From Chloroflexi bacterium CFX6 (GTDB lineage: Bacteria; Chloroflexota; Anaerolineae; Anaerolineales; Villigracilaceae): a DNA stretch of 64,000 nt. Positions 1 to 7,789 of this stretch are shown in pieces. Made by a program: the position numbers and the translations under genes. The stretch's first letter is position 1, and the number at the start of each line of letters is the position of its first letter. The notes beneath the pieces were generated by a model. That model did no database searches. It was given only the letters and a program-made list of their open reading frames with translations, and was not told where the DNA came from. The stretch is from NCBI GenBank assembly GCA_030263595.1, contig SZPG01000006.1, positions 62,001-126,000 on the forward strand, read 5' to 3'.

Positions 1-415
1 CGTCATTGTCCATGTCCTCCTGACCGGGGTTGTAGGTGGAAGCGCAGTTGTCGCACGCGTCGCCTACACCGTCATTGTCCATGTCCTCCTGACCGGGGTT
101 GTAGGTGGAGACACAGTTGTCGCATGCATCGCCGTAGCCATCGCCATCCATGTCTTCCTGACCGGGATTGTAGGTGGAAGCGCAGTTGTCACACGCGTCG
201 CCTACACCGTCATTGTCCATGTCCTCCTGGCCGGGGTTGTAGGTGGAAACGCAGTTGTCGCATGCATCGCCGTAGCCGTCACCATCCATGTCTTCCTGGC
301 CGGGATTGTAGGTGGAAACGCAGTTATCACAGACATCGCCTACGCCGTCATTGTCCATGTCCTCCTGACCGGGGTTGTAGGTGTATGGGCAGTTGTCGTC
401 GGTATCGCAAACGCC
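1..415. repeat. Tandem 69-bp repeats encoding TSP3 motifs
   Basis: A 69-bp unit recurs about six times to the window edge; for example, the same ten bases recur at 2 and 71. Units alternate between a DNDGV type and a DGDGY type, giving a 138-bp higher-order period. Near-identity of alternate units suggests recent expansion by recombination or slippage. Confidence 0.9.
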
Positions 416-997
416 ATCGCCGTCGCTATCGGCGCAGACCGAAGGAACGGTCACTTCGATCATGGTGTCCTGATAGCCGTGCGAACCAAATCCGTCTGCA
501 TAGATCAATACAGCAACGATCTGACCGGGGCCCGGCACGAAACCGGAGCCATTCGCCACGGCATCGTTATACATGGCTTGGGCGGCGGGCGTAACCGGGA
601 AGGTGAAGGAATTTCCGCCGGTCAGCATCCAGATCGCAGCCTGGACTTCCTCTTTTGTGCCGTTCTTGTGGTTCAACAGGTAGTTGACCTTGTCCCAGGG
701 ACCGGCAAGATTGGCGGGCAGGGGACCGGTGCTATCGTATAGGATCACGGAGCCGTCGAAATCGTCCTGGAAGTTGTCCTCGATACACCAGCCCACGTAA
801 GCGCCGTTGCCGACATCGTAACCCGCGCCGACGCCGCTCAGGGTGATGTCAATGGTGCCGCCCAGCACGCCCTGATTCCAGGGTCCGTGCGAAACGGTGA
901 CGGACGCCGCAGGCAGGTTGAGCAGCCCGGCGGCAAACGCTACCGTGACGGCAACCAGGGCAAACGTAACAGCAAGCGGCAGGGAAAGTTTCTTCAT
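1..997 (-). CDS. Secreted TSP3-repeat surface protein, C-terminus beyond window edge
   Basis: Partial gene entering from the left edge; at least 332 residues are visible. Translation from ATG at 997 starts with a signal peptide (MKKLSLPLAVTFALVAVTVA). A domain of about 150 residues follows, with a Cys in GWCIED and a Gln in EEVQAAIWML. That Cys...Gln layout recalls thioester-type surface domains, but this is only a resemblance. From about residue 195 there are tandem calcium-binding thrombospondin type 3 repeats of the form DxDGVGDxCDNC...YNPGQED, each 23 residues. It is probably exported and surface-bound, with Ca2+ rigidifying the stalk. No anchor is visible because the end is missing. It was chosen over the Arg/Cys-rich frames on the other strand because only this frame has a signal peptide and a recognised repeat. 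Confidence 0.85.
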   Translation of the reverse strand, partial: MKKLSLPLAVTFALVAVTVAFAAGLLNLPAASVTVSHGPWNQGVLGGTIDITLSGVGAGYDVGNGAYVGWCIEDNFQDDFDGSVILYDSTGPLPANLAGPWDKVNYLLNHKNGTKEEVQAAIWMLTGGNSFTFPVTPAAQAMYNDAVANGSGFVPGPGQIVAVLIYADGFGSHGYQDTMIEVTVPSVCADSDGDGVCDTDDNCPYTYNPGQEDMDNDGVGDVCDNCVSTYNPGQEDMDGDGYGDACDNCVSTYNPGQEDMDNDGVGDACDNCASTYNPGQEDMDGDGYGDACDNCVSTYNPGQEDMDNDGVGDACDNCASTYNPGQEDMDND

Positions 998-1244
998 TGA
1001 ATTCTTCTTATTTTGAAATATAAAAGTCAACGACGCACTTACAACGCAAGGATATGAAAATTTTTGTGGTTTCCCAAAACGCCTCCTTTTCCTGGATGAA
1101 TTATCCCTGACAATTTTGAAACCTTGCTATTCTGCAAGGTTGTTTCCATGACTACAGTGTACATTAAAAGTTACACAGATTCAATAAGATTCGAGCGGGT
1201 TTCTAACCATTAAAAGGTTACAGGTCGAAATACTCCGAATTGAC
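998..1244. other. AT-rich gene-free spacer
   Basis: No plausible ORF. It is noticeably more AT-rich than its neighbours and contains a short palindrome with 8-bp arms (1131-1138 and 1145-1152). It probably holds the 5' regulatory region of the TSP3 gene; nothing else is recognised. Confidence 0.4.
1017..1044 (-). promoter_or_regulatory. Possible promoter of the TSP3 gene
   Basis: On the minus strand, TTGTAA, 16 bases, then TATATT, ending about 20 bases before the start codon at 997. The -35 is a weak match, so this is tentative. Confidence 0.3.
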
Positions 1245-1281
1245 AAAAAAGCGGTTGGACGCCAGGTCCAACCGCTTTTTT
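1245..1281. terminator. Rho-independent terminator, symmetric
   Basis: Ten-base GC-rich stem (GCGGTTGGAC / GTCCAACCGC) around a 4-base loop, with A-tract and T-tract on both sides, so it could work in either direction. It lies 10 bases after the RIO kinase stop on the minus strand. Confidence 0.85.
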
Positions 1282-1290
1282 GTCGAGACA

Positions 1291-2310
1291 TCATCCCAAC
1301 TTTTGTCTCTCCCACAATTTTCTATCGTTAGGATCCTCCGCGTTCAGGTGGCTTGGATGGATCTCTTTCGCGATCTTGTGTCCGCGCGAGGTCCACAGGT
1401 CCGCTGCGAGTTTGCGCGCGTCGCGCTTCACGCCTTGTGAGGCGAAATATTGACAGAGGCGCGTCACGTCCCTTTGAAAGATCGCCCACGCGGAGGGATT
1501 TGATTCGGGATGCACAACCTGGGGAAAATCTATCAGCGTGATGTCGCCGTCCCAGTAGAGAATGTTGTACGCCGATAAATCGCCGTGGATCCGCTCGTTT
1601 TGGAGGAGCAGGTCAACGTTAAGGATGACGCGGTCGAATAGTTGGCGCGCCTCGTCCCGGTCGAGGGTCACCGAATTGAGCGTCGGCGCGGGCATCCCAT
1701 CGTCGCCGAAGTATTCCATCAGGATGGAGTTTTTCAGCATGGCATACGGTTTTGGCACATCGGCGCCAGCCGAGTGCAATATTTCGAGCGTTTTGAATTC
1801 GTAGGCGATCCAGGAGGTGTGGCGGAGTTCCTCGCCGTATTTGGTGCGTTTGATGATGGCGTTGACGTCCGCCTCACGGAAAAGGGCGGCGCCGTCCTCG
1901 CCCAAATCAATGCGGCCCATGCGATAGATGGCGTCGTTCTTCAGGTTCCGCAAGGTGCGCGGGCGATATACCTTGGCGGCAAGCAGGCGCGCATCAATGG
2001 ACGAACCGGAGCGGCACAGATACACGGACGCCTCCTTCCCCGCCTTGATCTTGCGGAGGACATCCGAGATCAGTTGTTGACCCGCGATCTCGTTCAGGGA
2101 ATCCAATAGCCAGGCTTCCTCGAAGCGGGCGGCTTTATAGGTGAATTTGAATTCGCCCGCCGCCTCCTGCGCGCGGACAAATAAGCGCGCGTCCAGTTCG
2201 GATCGTTTCGATTGGCGCCTTTTTGAGGTGCGACCCGGCGCGGAGGCGATATCGTCTGCGTGCGCCTCGTCGAGTTCTTCGTAAAGTTTGCTGAGTTGGT
2301 TTTTACTCAT
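1291..2310 (-). CDS. RIO-family atypical protein kinase
   Basis: 339 residues from ATG 2310 (MSKNQLSK); an upstream in-frame ATG at 2367 would add 19 residues that do not look conserved. After a charged N-terminal stretch comes a RIO kinase fold: a nucleotide loop around KIKAGKEASVYLC, the catalytic loop HGDLSAYNIL, and the metal-binding IDFPQ that replaces the DFG of ordinary kinases. RIO1-type proteins act in ribosome maturation in archaea and eukaryotes; the bacterial role is largely unknown. It is cytoplasmic and apparently monocistronic, followed by the terminator at 1245-1281. Upstream lies a short promoter-ORF-terminator unit (2440-2663) that might control it. Confidence 0.85.
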   Translation of the reverse strand: MSKNQLSKLYEELDEAHADDIASAPGRTSKRRQSKRSELDARLFVRAQEAAGEFKFTYKAARFEEAWLLDSLNEIAGQQLISDVLRKIKAGKEASVYLCRSGSSIDARLLAAKVYRPRTLRNLKNDAIYRMGRIDLGEDGAALFREADVNAIIKRTKYGEELRHTSWIAYEFKTLEILHSAGADVPKPYAMLKNSILMEYFGDDGMPAPTLNSVTLDRDEARQLFDRVILNVDLLLQNERIHGDLSAYNILYWDGDITLIDFPQVVHPESNPSAWAIFQRDVTRLCQYFASQGVKRDARKLAADLWTSRGHKIAKEIHPSHLNAEDPNDRKLWERQKLG

Positions 2311-2334
2311 TGTCTGAAAACCTGGTTTGCATGG

Positions 2335-2429
2335 AAACCTGACAGGTCTTATTTTCTTCACGTCCAATAAAGTGCATTCGTGGACATTGGTTCTGGACTC
2401 TGGATTCCCTGCGGAGACCCGTCAGGTTT
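2335..2429. repeat. Inverted repeat with 15-bp arms
   Basis: Arms at 2335-2349 and 2415-2429 (AAACCTGACAGGTCT and its near-complement, one mismatch) enclose 65 bases just upstream of the RIO kinase. The layout suggests a small dispersed palindromic element or a long hairpin in the leader of the kinase mRNA. Confidence 0.5.
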
Positions 2430-2439
2430 ACTGGAAATT

Positions 2440-2475
2440 AAAAGAAAAACCGCAGGGGCGAGGCGCGCCTGCGGT
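2440..2475 (-). terminator. Rho-independent terminator
   Basis: On the minus strand an 8-bp stem (ACCGCAGG / CCTGCGGT) with an 11-base loop is followed by TTTTTCTTTT. It ends the short transcription unit that starts at the promoter 2635-2663. Confidence 0.65.
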
Positions 2476-2505
2476 GGTAGGTCAATCAGAGCGGAAGATC
2501 CGCGA

Positions 2506-2568
2506 TTATTTTTCACCTTCAGGAGGCGCGCTCAAGACACAATATGTGACAGACAAGATGGATTTCAT
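2506..2568 (-). CDS. Possible 20-residue small ORF or leader peptide
   Basis: ATG at 2568 encodes MKSILSVTYCVLSAPPEGEK and then stops. It is preceded by a strong ribosome binding site (AAGGAGG, 9 bases before the ATG). The ORF lies between a near-consensus promoter (2635-2663) and a terminator (2440-2475), so a transcript of roughly 190 nt is expected. A GCCTCCT within the ORF is complementary to the AGGAGGC of its own binding site, so the RNA may fold to hide its start. It could be a small protein, an attenuator leader peptide for the RIO kinase downstream, or a non-coding RNA with a chance ORF. I recognise no family. Confidence 0.35.
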   Translation of the reverse strand: MKSILSVTYCVLSAPPEGEK

Positions 2569-2634
2569 TTTTTCGTGCCTCCTTTCGGAAAAGAATTTCG
2601 TTCCACTGAAAGGGTAGTGGAGTTCGATGACAGG

Positions 2635-2663
2635 AGTTTATCACCCGACGGAGCGAGCGTCAA
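2635..2663 (-). promoter_or_regulatory. Near-consensus sigma-70-type promoter
   Basis: Minus strand: TTGACG (2663-2658), exactly 17 bases, TAAACT (2640-2635). The predicted start near 2628 lies about 60 nt before the small ORF at 2568. Confidence 0.6.
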
Positions 2664-2682
2664 GCAATTACTTTGCGTACTT

Positions 2683-3030
2683 CTACGCCAATCCCGAAAA
2701 ATCCAACACGCGGTCGGACCAATATTTGGCTTGTGCAGAGAGTAACGTGCGTTGTTCCCTCGTTTGATTCGTCTTTTCCCACGCCTTCAACCACAGGTTT
2801 ACAAGCGTTTGCATGGATACCAATTCAGCGGCGATCTCGGGTTCGGCGTCGGCAGCCGTCCATTCGATAAAATACTTTACCTCCTCCAACAGACGAGCGA
2901 CATTTTCCGGGTCGGACGATTTACGGGCAACGGACGAAACGCGCGCCAACGTTGCCGCCAGCCCGCCCAGTCGGCGAGGCAACGGGTCGCGCAGAAAACG
3001 CTCACGCAGTTTCTCCCTCTTCGGCGTCAT
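2683..3030 (-). CDS. Small helical protein of unknown function
   Basis: 115 residues, very Arg/Glu/Ala-rich and predicted mostly helical, with no Cys pairs, signal peptide or membrane segment. Not recognised. The ATG overlaps the stop of the DUF5674 gene by four bases (ATGA), so the two are translationally coupled and probably work together. The region EEVKYFIEWTAAD to the C-terminus holds the Trp and aromatic residues likely to form the core. Last gene of the minus-strand operon that begins with the esterase-like lipoprotein or the internal promoter at 3372. Confidence 0.7.
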   Translation of the reverse strand: MTPKREKLRERFLRDPLPRRLGGLAATLARVSSVARKSSDPENVARLLEEVKYFIEWTAADAEPEIAAELVSMQTLVNLWLKAWEKTNQTREQRTLLSAQAKYWSDRVLDFSGLA

Positions 3031-3365
3031 TGAACGCCTCCCAGGATTTCACGGGTAACGGATTCGATCTGCCAGCGAAGTTCTTCGCTTTGAATCAAAA
3101 TACTGCGGTTTCCCAATCTGGGACGGATGTTTATCAGGGATTCGAAAACGATGTTTTGCTCGGCAGGATACCAGTTTGCGCCCCACAGATCGTCCTGCTC
3201 ACTTCCGTCATCCAGCAAAACAGACTCGCAGTCGGAGTGCATCTCCCCGCCGCCAGCCAGGATACGACGACGCACATCCACCACGATCTTTATCATGGTT
3301 TCGTATTCTTTCAACATGCCGGCAATCTGCTCAGCGGATGCCTTATTACGAAGCATATAAATCAT
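3027..3365 (-). CDS. DUF5674 family protein
   Basis: 112 residues from ATG 3365. I prefer this start over the in-frame ATG at 3395 because TATAAT ends 6 bases upstream, matching other leaderless starts here, and MIYMLRNKASAEQ resembles the usual family N-terminus. The family core is visible: KIVVDVRRRILAGGGEMHSD, LLDDGS, DLWGANWYP and a C-terminal SLINIRPR. The function of DUF5674 is unknown; it is a small cytoplasmic protein found in many cyanobacteria and Chloroflexota. The longer form would overlap the methyltransferase stop by ATGA, so read-through from the operon also remains possible. Confidence 0.75.
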   Translation of the reverse strand: MIYMLRNKASAEQIAGMLKEYETMIKIVVDVRRRILAGGGEMHSDCESVLLDDGSEQDDLWGANWYPAEQNIVFESLINIRPRLGNRSILIQSEELRWQIESVTREILGGVQ

Positions 3366-3371
3366 GGCAGG

Positions 3372-3377
3372 ATTATA
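3372..3377 (-). promoter_or_regulatory. -10 box of a likely leaderless transcript
   Basis: TATAAT on the minus strand, 6 bases before ATG 3365, inside the 5' part of the longer reading frame. No convincing -35. The spacing places the transcription start at or next to the ATG. Confidence 0.45.
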
Positions 3378-3391
3378 CCTTTGCTCACCGA

Positions 3392-4822
3392 TCATCGGTT
3401 ACCGTCCACTTTCCCAATAAACTCCTCCCCCTTCCTCACCAATTCCTCGTGATCTTCCGGCGAGGGCAGGTCTTTCAGGAACTCAATCGAATATTCCCTC
3501 AACCGTTTCTGCGCGTGCGGCTGACCGGCTTCGATCCATTTCTCCATGCTCCAGCGCGGGAAGATGGGATTGACGTAATAACCCGATCTGTACTTCTTGA
3601 GTGTGGTCGGCGCGGAGATATAACTCTTGCCTGGTCCGATTGCCTGTATCTCATCCAAGCCAACGTGAGAATCATCGAGTTGAAATCCACTGGCTATACG
3701 CAAAGCCTGGTCAATGATCTCGTGACAGTAGATGAAGGTCAACGGGGAGATCGCCTTGGAGCCAAGCGTATCGCCCACAAACGGAGCCAGCCCGCCCTTC
3801 GTCAGAGCGAACGTGAGGGTGTTCATCCAATACGTTTCCGCGGCGAGCAGGTCCATGCCCCAGCCGGTCCCGCTGCCCGAAGTCCCACAATGCGGCAGGT
3901 TGTAGAACTCCATCATCTCTGCGCAGGCAAGATTCGCCAGAATGCTTTGAGGGTCGTAAAAGTTCATCAGCGTTTTCATATCGAAGTAGACAGGCAACAT
4001 GCCGAGGAACATCGGCGCGCCTTCCTTGAATAATTGTCCGATCACCAGACCGGCGAGCAGTTCGGCAAGCAGTACCGCGACCGTCCCTGCGGGCGTGATG
4101 GGCGTGGTCGCGCCGGACATGCTGTAATTCGAGATGATGACCGGCAAGCCGCGCTCGATGGCGATCCTCATTTTGTCCACCGTGCCTTCGTTCATCACCA
4201 GCGGCGAGATGGGATTGAAATACGGGATGATGAACGGTTTCTCGCCCAGGTCGCCATGCAGCAGTTCGAACATGCGCATCACATCGTCGAACTTGTGCTC
4301 GTCCGAGACGAGCAGCACCATCGGCTTGATCCCGTTCGCAAAATGTTCGAGGCTTCCGTACACATCCGTCAGATGTTCGGGCACGTCGCGCACGATACCC
4401 ACCGTCGAGACCATGTCGTAATGCGGCAGTTTGTTCCCCAGCCGCACCATATCCTGCATGTGTTTGCGCTCGAACAATACCGGCGTGTCGGTCTCCGGCT
4501 CCTGATAATACAACGCCGTCACGCCGATCCCAAAACGGATGCGGTCCTCCGCCCCTCCGATCTGGAACTGCGGATTCCCGCGCCGGTCGAAGATCTGGAT
4601 GCGCTTCGGCGCGACGTTTATCGCCCACTCGACCAGTTCCTTCGGAATCCGCACGGTTCTTTCCTCGACGTTGGAGCTGCCGACTCTTTTCTTCAGCATC
4701 TCCAACGCGGACGGCGAGTCCACGCGCACGCCGGTTGTTTCGAGTATCTTCAAAACGTATTGATGGATTTCGTGTTTTTGTTCCTCGGTTAGTAACGTGA
4801 TGCGCGGACGGACGTTGTTCAT
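3392..4822 (-). CDS. Trimethylamine methyltransferase (MttB) family protein, non-pyrrolysine
   Basis: 476 residues, full length for the MttB/COG5598 family, which transfers a methyl group from quaternary or tertiary amines to a corrinoid protein. The frame is uninterrupted, so there is no amber codon for pyrrolysine. It therefore belongs with the MtgB-like homologues, whose substrates include glycine betaine, proline betaine and carnitine. Family signatures are spread through TTGVRVDSPSALEML, the Gly-rich SGATTPITPAG and CGTSGSGTGWGMD. No corrinoid protein or reductive activator is nearby, so the partner must be encoded elsewhere. The start has a good binding site (AGGAG). It is 22 bases downstream of the lipoprotein gene and probably co-transcribed with it. 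The substrate cannot be told from sequence. Confidence 0.85.
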   Translation of the reverse strand: MNNVRPRITLLTEEQKHEIHQYVLKILETTGVRVDSPSALEMLKKRVGSSNVEERTVRIPKELVEWAINVAPKRIQIFDRRGNPQFQIGGAEDRIRFGIGVTALYYQEPETDTPVLFERKHMQDMVRLGNKLPHYDMVSTVGIVRDVPEHLTDVYGSLEHFANGIKPMVLLVSDEHKFDDVMRMFELLHGDLGEKPFIIPYFNPISPLVMNEGTVDKMRIAIERGLPVIISNYSMSGATTPITPAGTVAVLLAELLAGLVIGQLFKEGAPMFLGMLPVYFDMKTLMNFYDPQSILANLACAEMMEFYNLPHCGTSGSGTGWGMDLLAAETYWMNTLTFALTKGGLAPFVGDTLGSKAISPLTFIYCHEIIDQALRIASGFQLDDSHVGLDEIQAIGPGKSYISAPTTLKKYRSGYYVNPIFPRWSMEKWIEAGQPHAQKRLREYSIEFLKDLPSPEDHEELVRKGEEFIGKVDGNR

Positions 4823-4844
4823 CAGTTCTCCTATCTCGTTCCGC

Positions 4845-6002
4845 TCAGGGCTGCGAGAAGTTGTTTTTCACGTGCCTGTCGAAAAACCTCAAGGCGCGAT
4901 TCATAAAATCGAACCAGGGCTGACCGATGAACGAGTGACCTTCGCCCTCGTACCGGTACAGATCCGCTTCCTTTCCAGCCGCGCGCAATGCCTCCGTCAA
5001 CTTGAGCGACCATTCCGGCGGCGTGCCGCTGTAGATCAACCCATCCTCCGTGCCATAATGGATCTGGATCGGCGCGGTGACATATTCGAGGTGATACAAC
5101 GCCGCCACTTTTTTGAGCGCTTCCGGGTCCGAGGCGGTGTTGTGATAAGCGGTCTGCAAATCGAGCGGCAGGTCGGAGGGGATCACGTCCGCCGAATTAC
5201 AGCCGATGACTTGCTCACCCTGGGCAATATCGCCGAAACATCCCATCCCCCAGCGCGCGATGATGTCCGCGTCGTCCGCGCTGACGGTGGAATAAAGAAC
5301 CGCCGCTTTGACAGTGGTCTCGATACGTCCCTCGCCATCGCTCGGAACTACCCGACCACCGAGGATGGTGAGAACTTTCATCGTCACTCCCCCGCCCATG
5401 CTATGACCCCACATCCCGACGCGGCTCGGATCCGCCTCGGGGATGGAGGGGATCGCTTGAACGAGGTTGATCACGTCAACGACCAGACCGGAATAGAAGA
5501 AACTCCCGGCAAGATCGGAGCCTCCCCAGGTACGATAATCGGATGCCAGCGTGATATATCCATGCTGGGCGAGATAGGCAGAGGCGCGATCCGTGCCATC
5601 GCCGGAGGAATAGATGCTCCGCGCGTAGAAACCGTGATTCATCAGGATGACCGGAAACGGACCCTCTCCCTTTGGGATCTGCATCACGCCGGTGATCGTC
5701 AGCCCGTCGCTGGGATATTCGATCAGATATGCCGTGTAGGACTCGTATTCTCCAAGCGTCTCGCGGATGCGGATCTCTCCGCTTTGATAATCGCGCTGGC
5801 GAAGACCTTCGATCGTGTATGGGAAGATCAGGTCTTCGGTTGTGGGTATGGCGGTGGGGGCGGCGGTGGACGTGGGGATCGGAGGAGGCGTGATCGTTTC
5901 GATCACAACGCGCGGCGGAGGCAGTGTCTGGGTGAGCGGCGCAGGCGCAGTCTGGCAGGCGGCGAGCAGTGGAACAATCAGGAGAAGAGCCTGTTTTTGC
6001 AT
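4845..6002 (-). CDS. Lipoprotein alpha/beta hydrolase (S9-like esterase/peptidase)
   Basis: 385 residues. The N-terminus MQKQALLLIVPLLAAC is a lipoprotein signal with the lipobox LAAC, followed by a Pro/Thr-rich linker of about 35 residues, so the enzyme is probably anchored outside the membrane. The catalytic domain shows MNHGFYAR (oxyanion strand), the nucleophile elbow GHSMGG, an Asp in YGTEDGLI and the catalytic His in GEGHSF: a complete triad. This pattern fits dienelactone hydrolase or prolyl oligopeptidase-like esterases. The gene opens an operon with the MttB-family gene, so it may release or import a methylated substrate, but that is inference. Confidence 0.85.
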   Translation of the reverse strand: MQKQALLLIVPLLAACQTAPAPLTQTLPPPRVVIETITPPPIPTSTAAPTAIPTTEDLIFPYTIEGLRQRDYQSGEIRIRETLGEYESYTAYLIEYPSDGLTITGVMQIPKGEGPFPVILMNHGFYARSIYSSGDGTDRASAYLAQHGYITLASDYRTWGGSDLAGSFFYSGLVVDVINLVQAIPSIPEADPSRVGMWGHSMGGGVTMKVLTILGGRVVPSDGEGRIETTVKAAVLYSTVSADDADIIARWGMGCFGDIAQGEQVIGCNSADVIPSDLPLDLQTAYHNTASDPEALKKVAALYHLEYVTAPIQIHYGTEDGLIYSGTPPEWSLKLTEALRAAGKEADLYRYEGEGHSFIGQPWFDFMNRALRFFDRHVKNNFSQP

Positions 6003-6009
6003 GGGCTTG

Positions 6010-6015
6010 ATTTTA
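6010..6015 (-). promoter_or_regulatory. -10 box, leaderless start of the lipoprotein hydrolase
   Basis: TAAAAT on the minus strand, 7 bases before ATG 6002, with no ribosome binding site between. It is one half of a compact divergent promoter with the box at 6026. Confidence 0.45.
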
Positions 6016-6025
6016 TCAAAACCAC

Positions 6026-6031
6026 TATAAT
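6026..6031 (+). promoter_or_regulatory. -10 box of the amidohydrolase
   Basis: Perfect TATAAT, 19 bases before ATG 6051, with GGAGG in between. No clear -35. Confidence 0.5.
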
Positions 6032-6050
6032 CTGCGTGGAGGCGAGACTC

Positions 6051-7652
6051 ATGACCAACTCAAACATACTCATCGCAAATGCAAGGGTCTTTACAGCAGA
6101 CAAAGATGGACCGAACGCAGAAGCGATCGCCATTGAGGGAAACCGAATCGCTTTCGTTGGAAGTAATGCGGACGCCGAATCCTTTCGCGGACCGGGCACC
6201 CGCATCATTGACGCACAGGGACGGACGGTCATGCCCGGGTTCATTGACAGCCACTTCCACCTGTTGAACGGCGCGCAGGAATTGCGCTTCGCCCAATTGC
6301 AGGAGGTCCGTTCGTTGGAGATGCTGAGGGAGGCGCTGGTCAATTACGCGGAGGCAAATCAAAGGTCCGAATGGATCGCGGGGATCGGTCTCATTTATGG
6401 CGTATTGCCGGACGGGGGTTCGATCACGCGTCATCATCTCGATGAGATCATCCCGGATCGTCCTGTTTGTTTAGTTGCTTATGACGGTCACACGTCGTGG
6501 GCGAATACAGAAGCATTGCGCCGCGCGAATCTTTTGCATGGACGCGAGGTGGGGACGTTCGGCGAGGTGGTGATGGGCGGCGACGGTCTTGCAACAGGCG
6601 AATTGCGCGAACCGCCCGCGATGAATCTCGTGGAAGATTTGATTCCGGAAATCACCGAAGAGGAAACGCTCGACCTGCTGGCGCATGCAGTGAGGATGGC
6701 GGCTTCGTATGGACTGACGAGCGTCCACAACATGAACGGCGACCTAAACGACCTGCGCATGTATCAAAAACTCGAAGACCGCGGCGAGATGTTATTGCGT
6801 GTGTACGTGCCGTTTCTCGTGAGACCCGACATGAAGACCGACGCGTTGAATGAAGCGCTGACGATGCGCGATGCCTCATCGAACAAGGTGCGCGGCGGGC
6901 TGGTCAAGTTTTTCATGGATGGCGTGATCGAATCTTATACAGGTCTGCTGCTCGACGATTACGAAGGCAGACCCGGCTGGCGCGGCGTTTCCAATTTCGA
7001 ACCGGAGCATTTCACCGAACTCGCGCTCGCAGCCGATAAACACGGATTGCAGATCGCCGTTCACTGCACGGGCGACGGCGCGGTGCGGCGCGTGCTCGAT
7101 TCGTATGAGATCGTCCGCAGGCAAAACGGAGCGCGCGACAGCCGTCATCGCATCGAACATATCGAACTGGTGGGAGATGCGGATGTGACGCGTTTTGCTG
7201 GACTGGGAGTCATCGCCGCCATGCAACCGGCTCATTCCCCGCTGACGGTTGATTCGACCGACCCCTGGCCCGCCCGCGTGGGACCTGCGCGTTACCGCCG
7301 CTCCTTTGCATGGACGACCCTTCGCGAAGCGGGCGCGCGTCTCGCCTTCGGCAGCGACTGGACGGTTGCATCCATGAATCCAATGACGGGCATTTACGCC
7401 GCGCTGAACCGCGTCCCGTGGCAGGAAGGCGACCCGCGTCAGAGCCAGACTTTGGAAGATACGCTCCTCGGCTACACGCGCGATGCCGCGTATGCCGAAC
7501 ATAAGGAACATGAAAAGGGGATTTTGAAAACAGGTTATCTCGCGGACGTGGTCATGCTGTCGGAGGATATTTTCCAGACGCCGAAAGAAGAAATGTTGCG
7601 CGTGAAGGCTGTGCTGACGATCTGCGACGGCGAGGTCACACACGAGTCATAA
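6051..7652 (+). CDS. YtcJ-like metal-dependent amidohydrolase
   Basis: 533 residues from ATG 6051, preceded by GGAGG (6038-6042); the frame is open far upstream but that part is antisense to the hydrolase gene. It has the amidohydrolase family 3 layout: an N-terminal beta-sandwich (ILIANARVFTADKDGPNAEA), the metal-binding HxH in MPGFIDSHFHLLNGA, His residues in HCTGDGA and RIEHIEL, and the late Asp in AFGSDW. A C-terminal beta strand set closes the fold. These cytoplasmic enzymes hydrolyse C-N bonds in N-acyl compounds or ring amides; the natural substrate of YtcJ types is mostly unknown. It is divergent from the lipoprotein hydrolase and probably monocistronic. Confidence 0.85.
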   Translation: MTNSNILIANARVFTADKDGPNAEAIAIEGNRIAFVGSNADAESFRGPGTRIIDAQGRTVMPGFIDSHFHLLNGAQELRFAQLQEVRSLEMLREALVNYAEANQRSEWIAGIGLIYGVLPDGGSITRHHLDEIIPDRPVCLVAYDGHTSWANTEALRRANLLHGREVGTFGEVVMGGDGLATGELREPPAMNLVEDLIPEITEEETLDLLAHAVRMAASYGLTSVHNMNGDLNDLRMYQKLEDRGEMLLRVYVPFLVRPDMKTDALNEALTMRDASSNKVRGGLVKFFMDGVIESYTGLLLDDYEGRPGWRGVSNFEPEHFTELALAADKHGLQIAVHCTGDGAVRRVLDSYEIVRRQNGARDSRHRIEHIELVGDADVTRFAGLGVIAAMQPAHSPLTVDSTDPWPARVGPARYRRSFAWTTLREAGARLAFGSDWTVASMNPMTGIYAALNRVPWQEGDPRQSQTLEDTLLGYTRDAAYAEHKEHEKGILKTGYLADVVMLSEDIFQTPKEEMLRVKAVLTICDGEVTHES

Positions 7653-7654
7653 CC

Positions 7655-7729
7655 GTCACTGCGACCTTCGGGAAGCAATCTTCGTCACGGCGTTGGAGAT
7701 TGCTTCGTCGCTCCGTTCCTCGCAATGAC
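7655..7729. repeat. Dispersed palindromic repeat
   Basis: Nested inverted repeats: GTCACTGCGA (7655) pairs imperfectly with TCGCAATGAC (7720), and GAAGCAATCT (7672) perfectly with AGATTGCTTC (7697). This resembles a widely scattered intergenic repeat of the GCAATGAC type seen in many bacterial genomes, probably a non-autonomous element. It sits just upstream of otsA. Confidence 0.6.
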
Positions 7730-7789
7730 AAATTCGGTCACATGGTAGAATGACGGCGGGGAGTTAAATTGGAAAGAAGGAGGTACCCA

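Noticed and set aside
1-415. CRISPR array
   Set aside because: Repeats are contiguous 69-bp coding units without unique spacers and encode TSP3 motifs. No other regular repeat array was seen in the window.
124-742. Arg/Cys-rich plus-strand ORFs
   Set aside because: They are antisense shadows of the TSP3 repeats; no binding site, signal or known domain.
3392-4822. Pyrrolysine-containing methyltransferase
   Set aside because: The frame has no internal amber codon and is full length, so it is a non-pyrrolysine homologue.
4797-6050. Extended N-terminus (about 418 residues) for the amidohydrolase
   Set aside because: That part is antisense to the lipoprotein hydrolase; a -10 box, GGAGG and the family N-terminus place the start at 6051.
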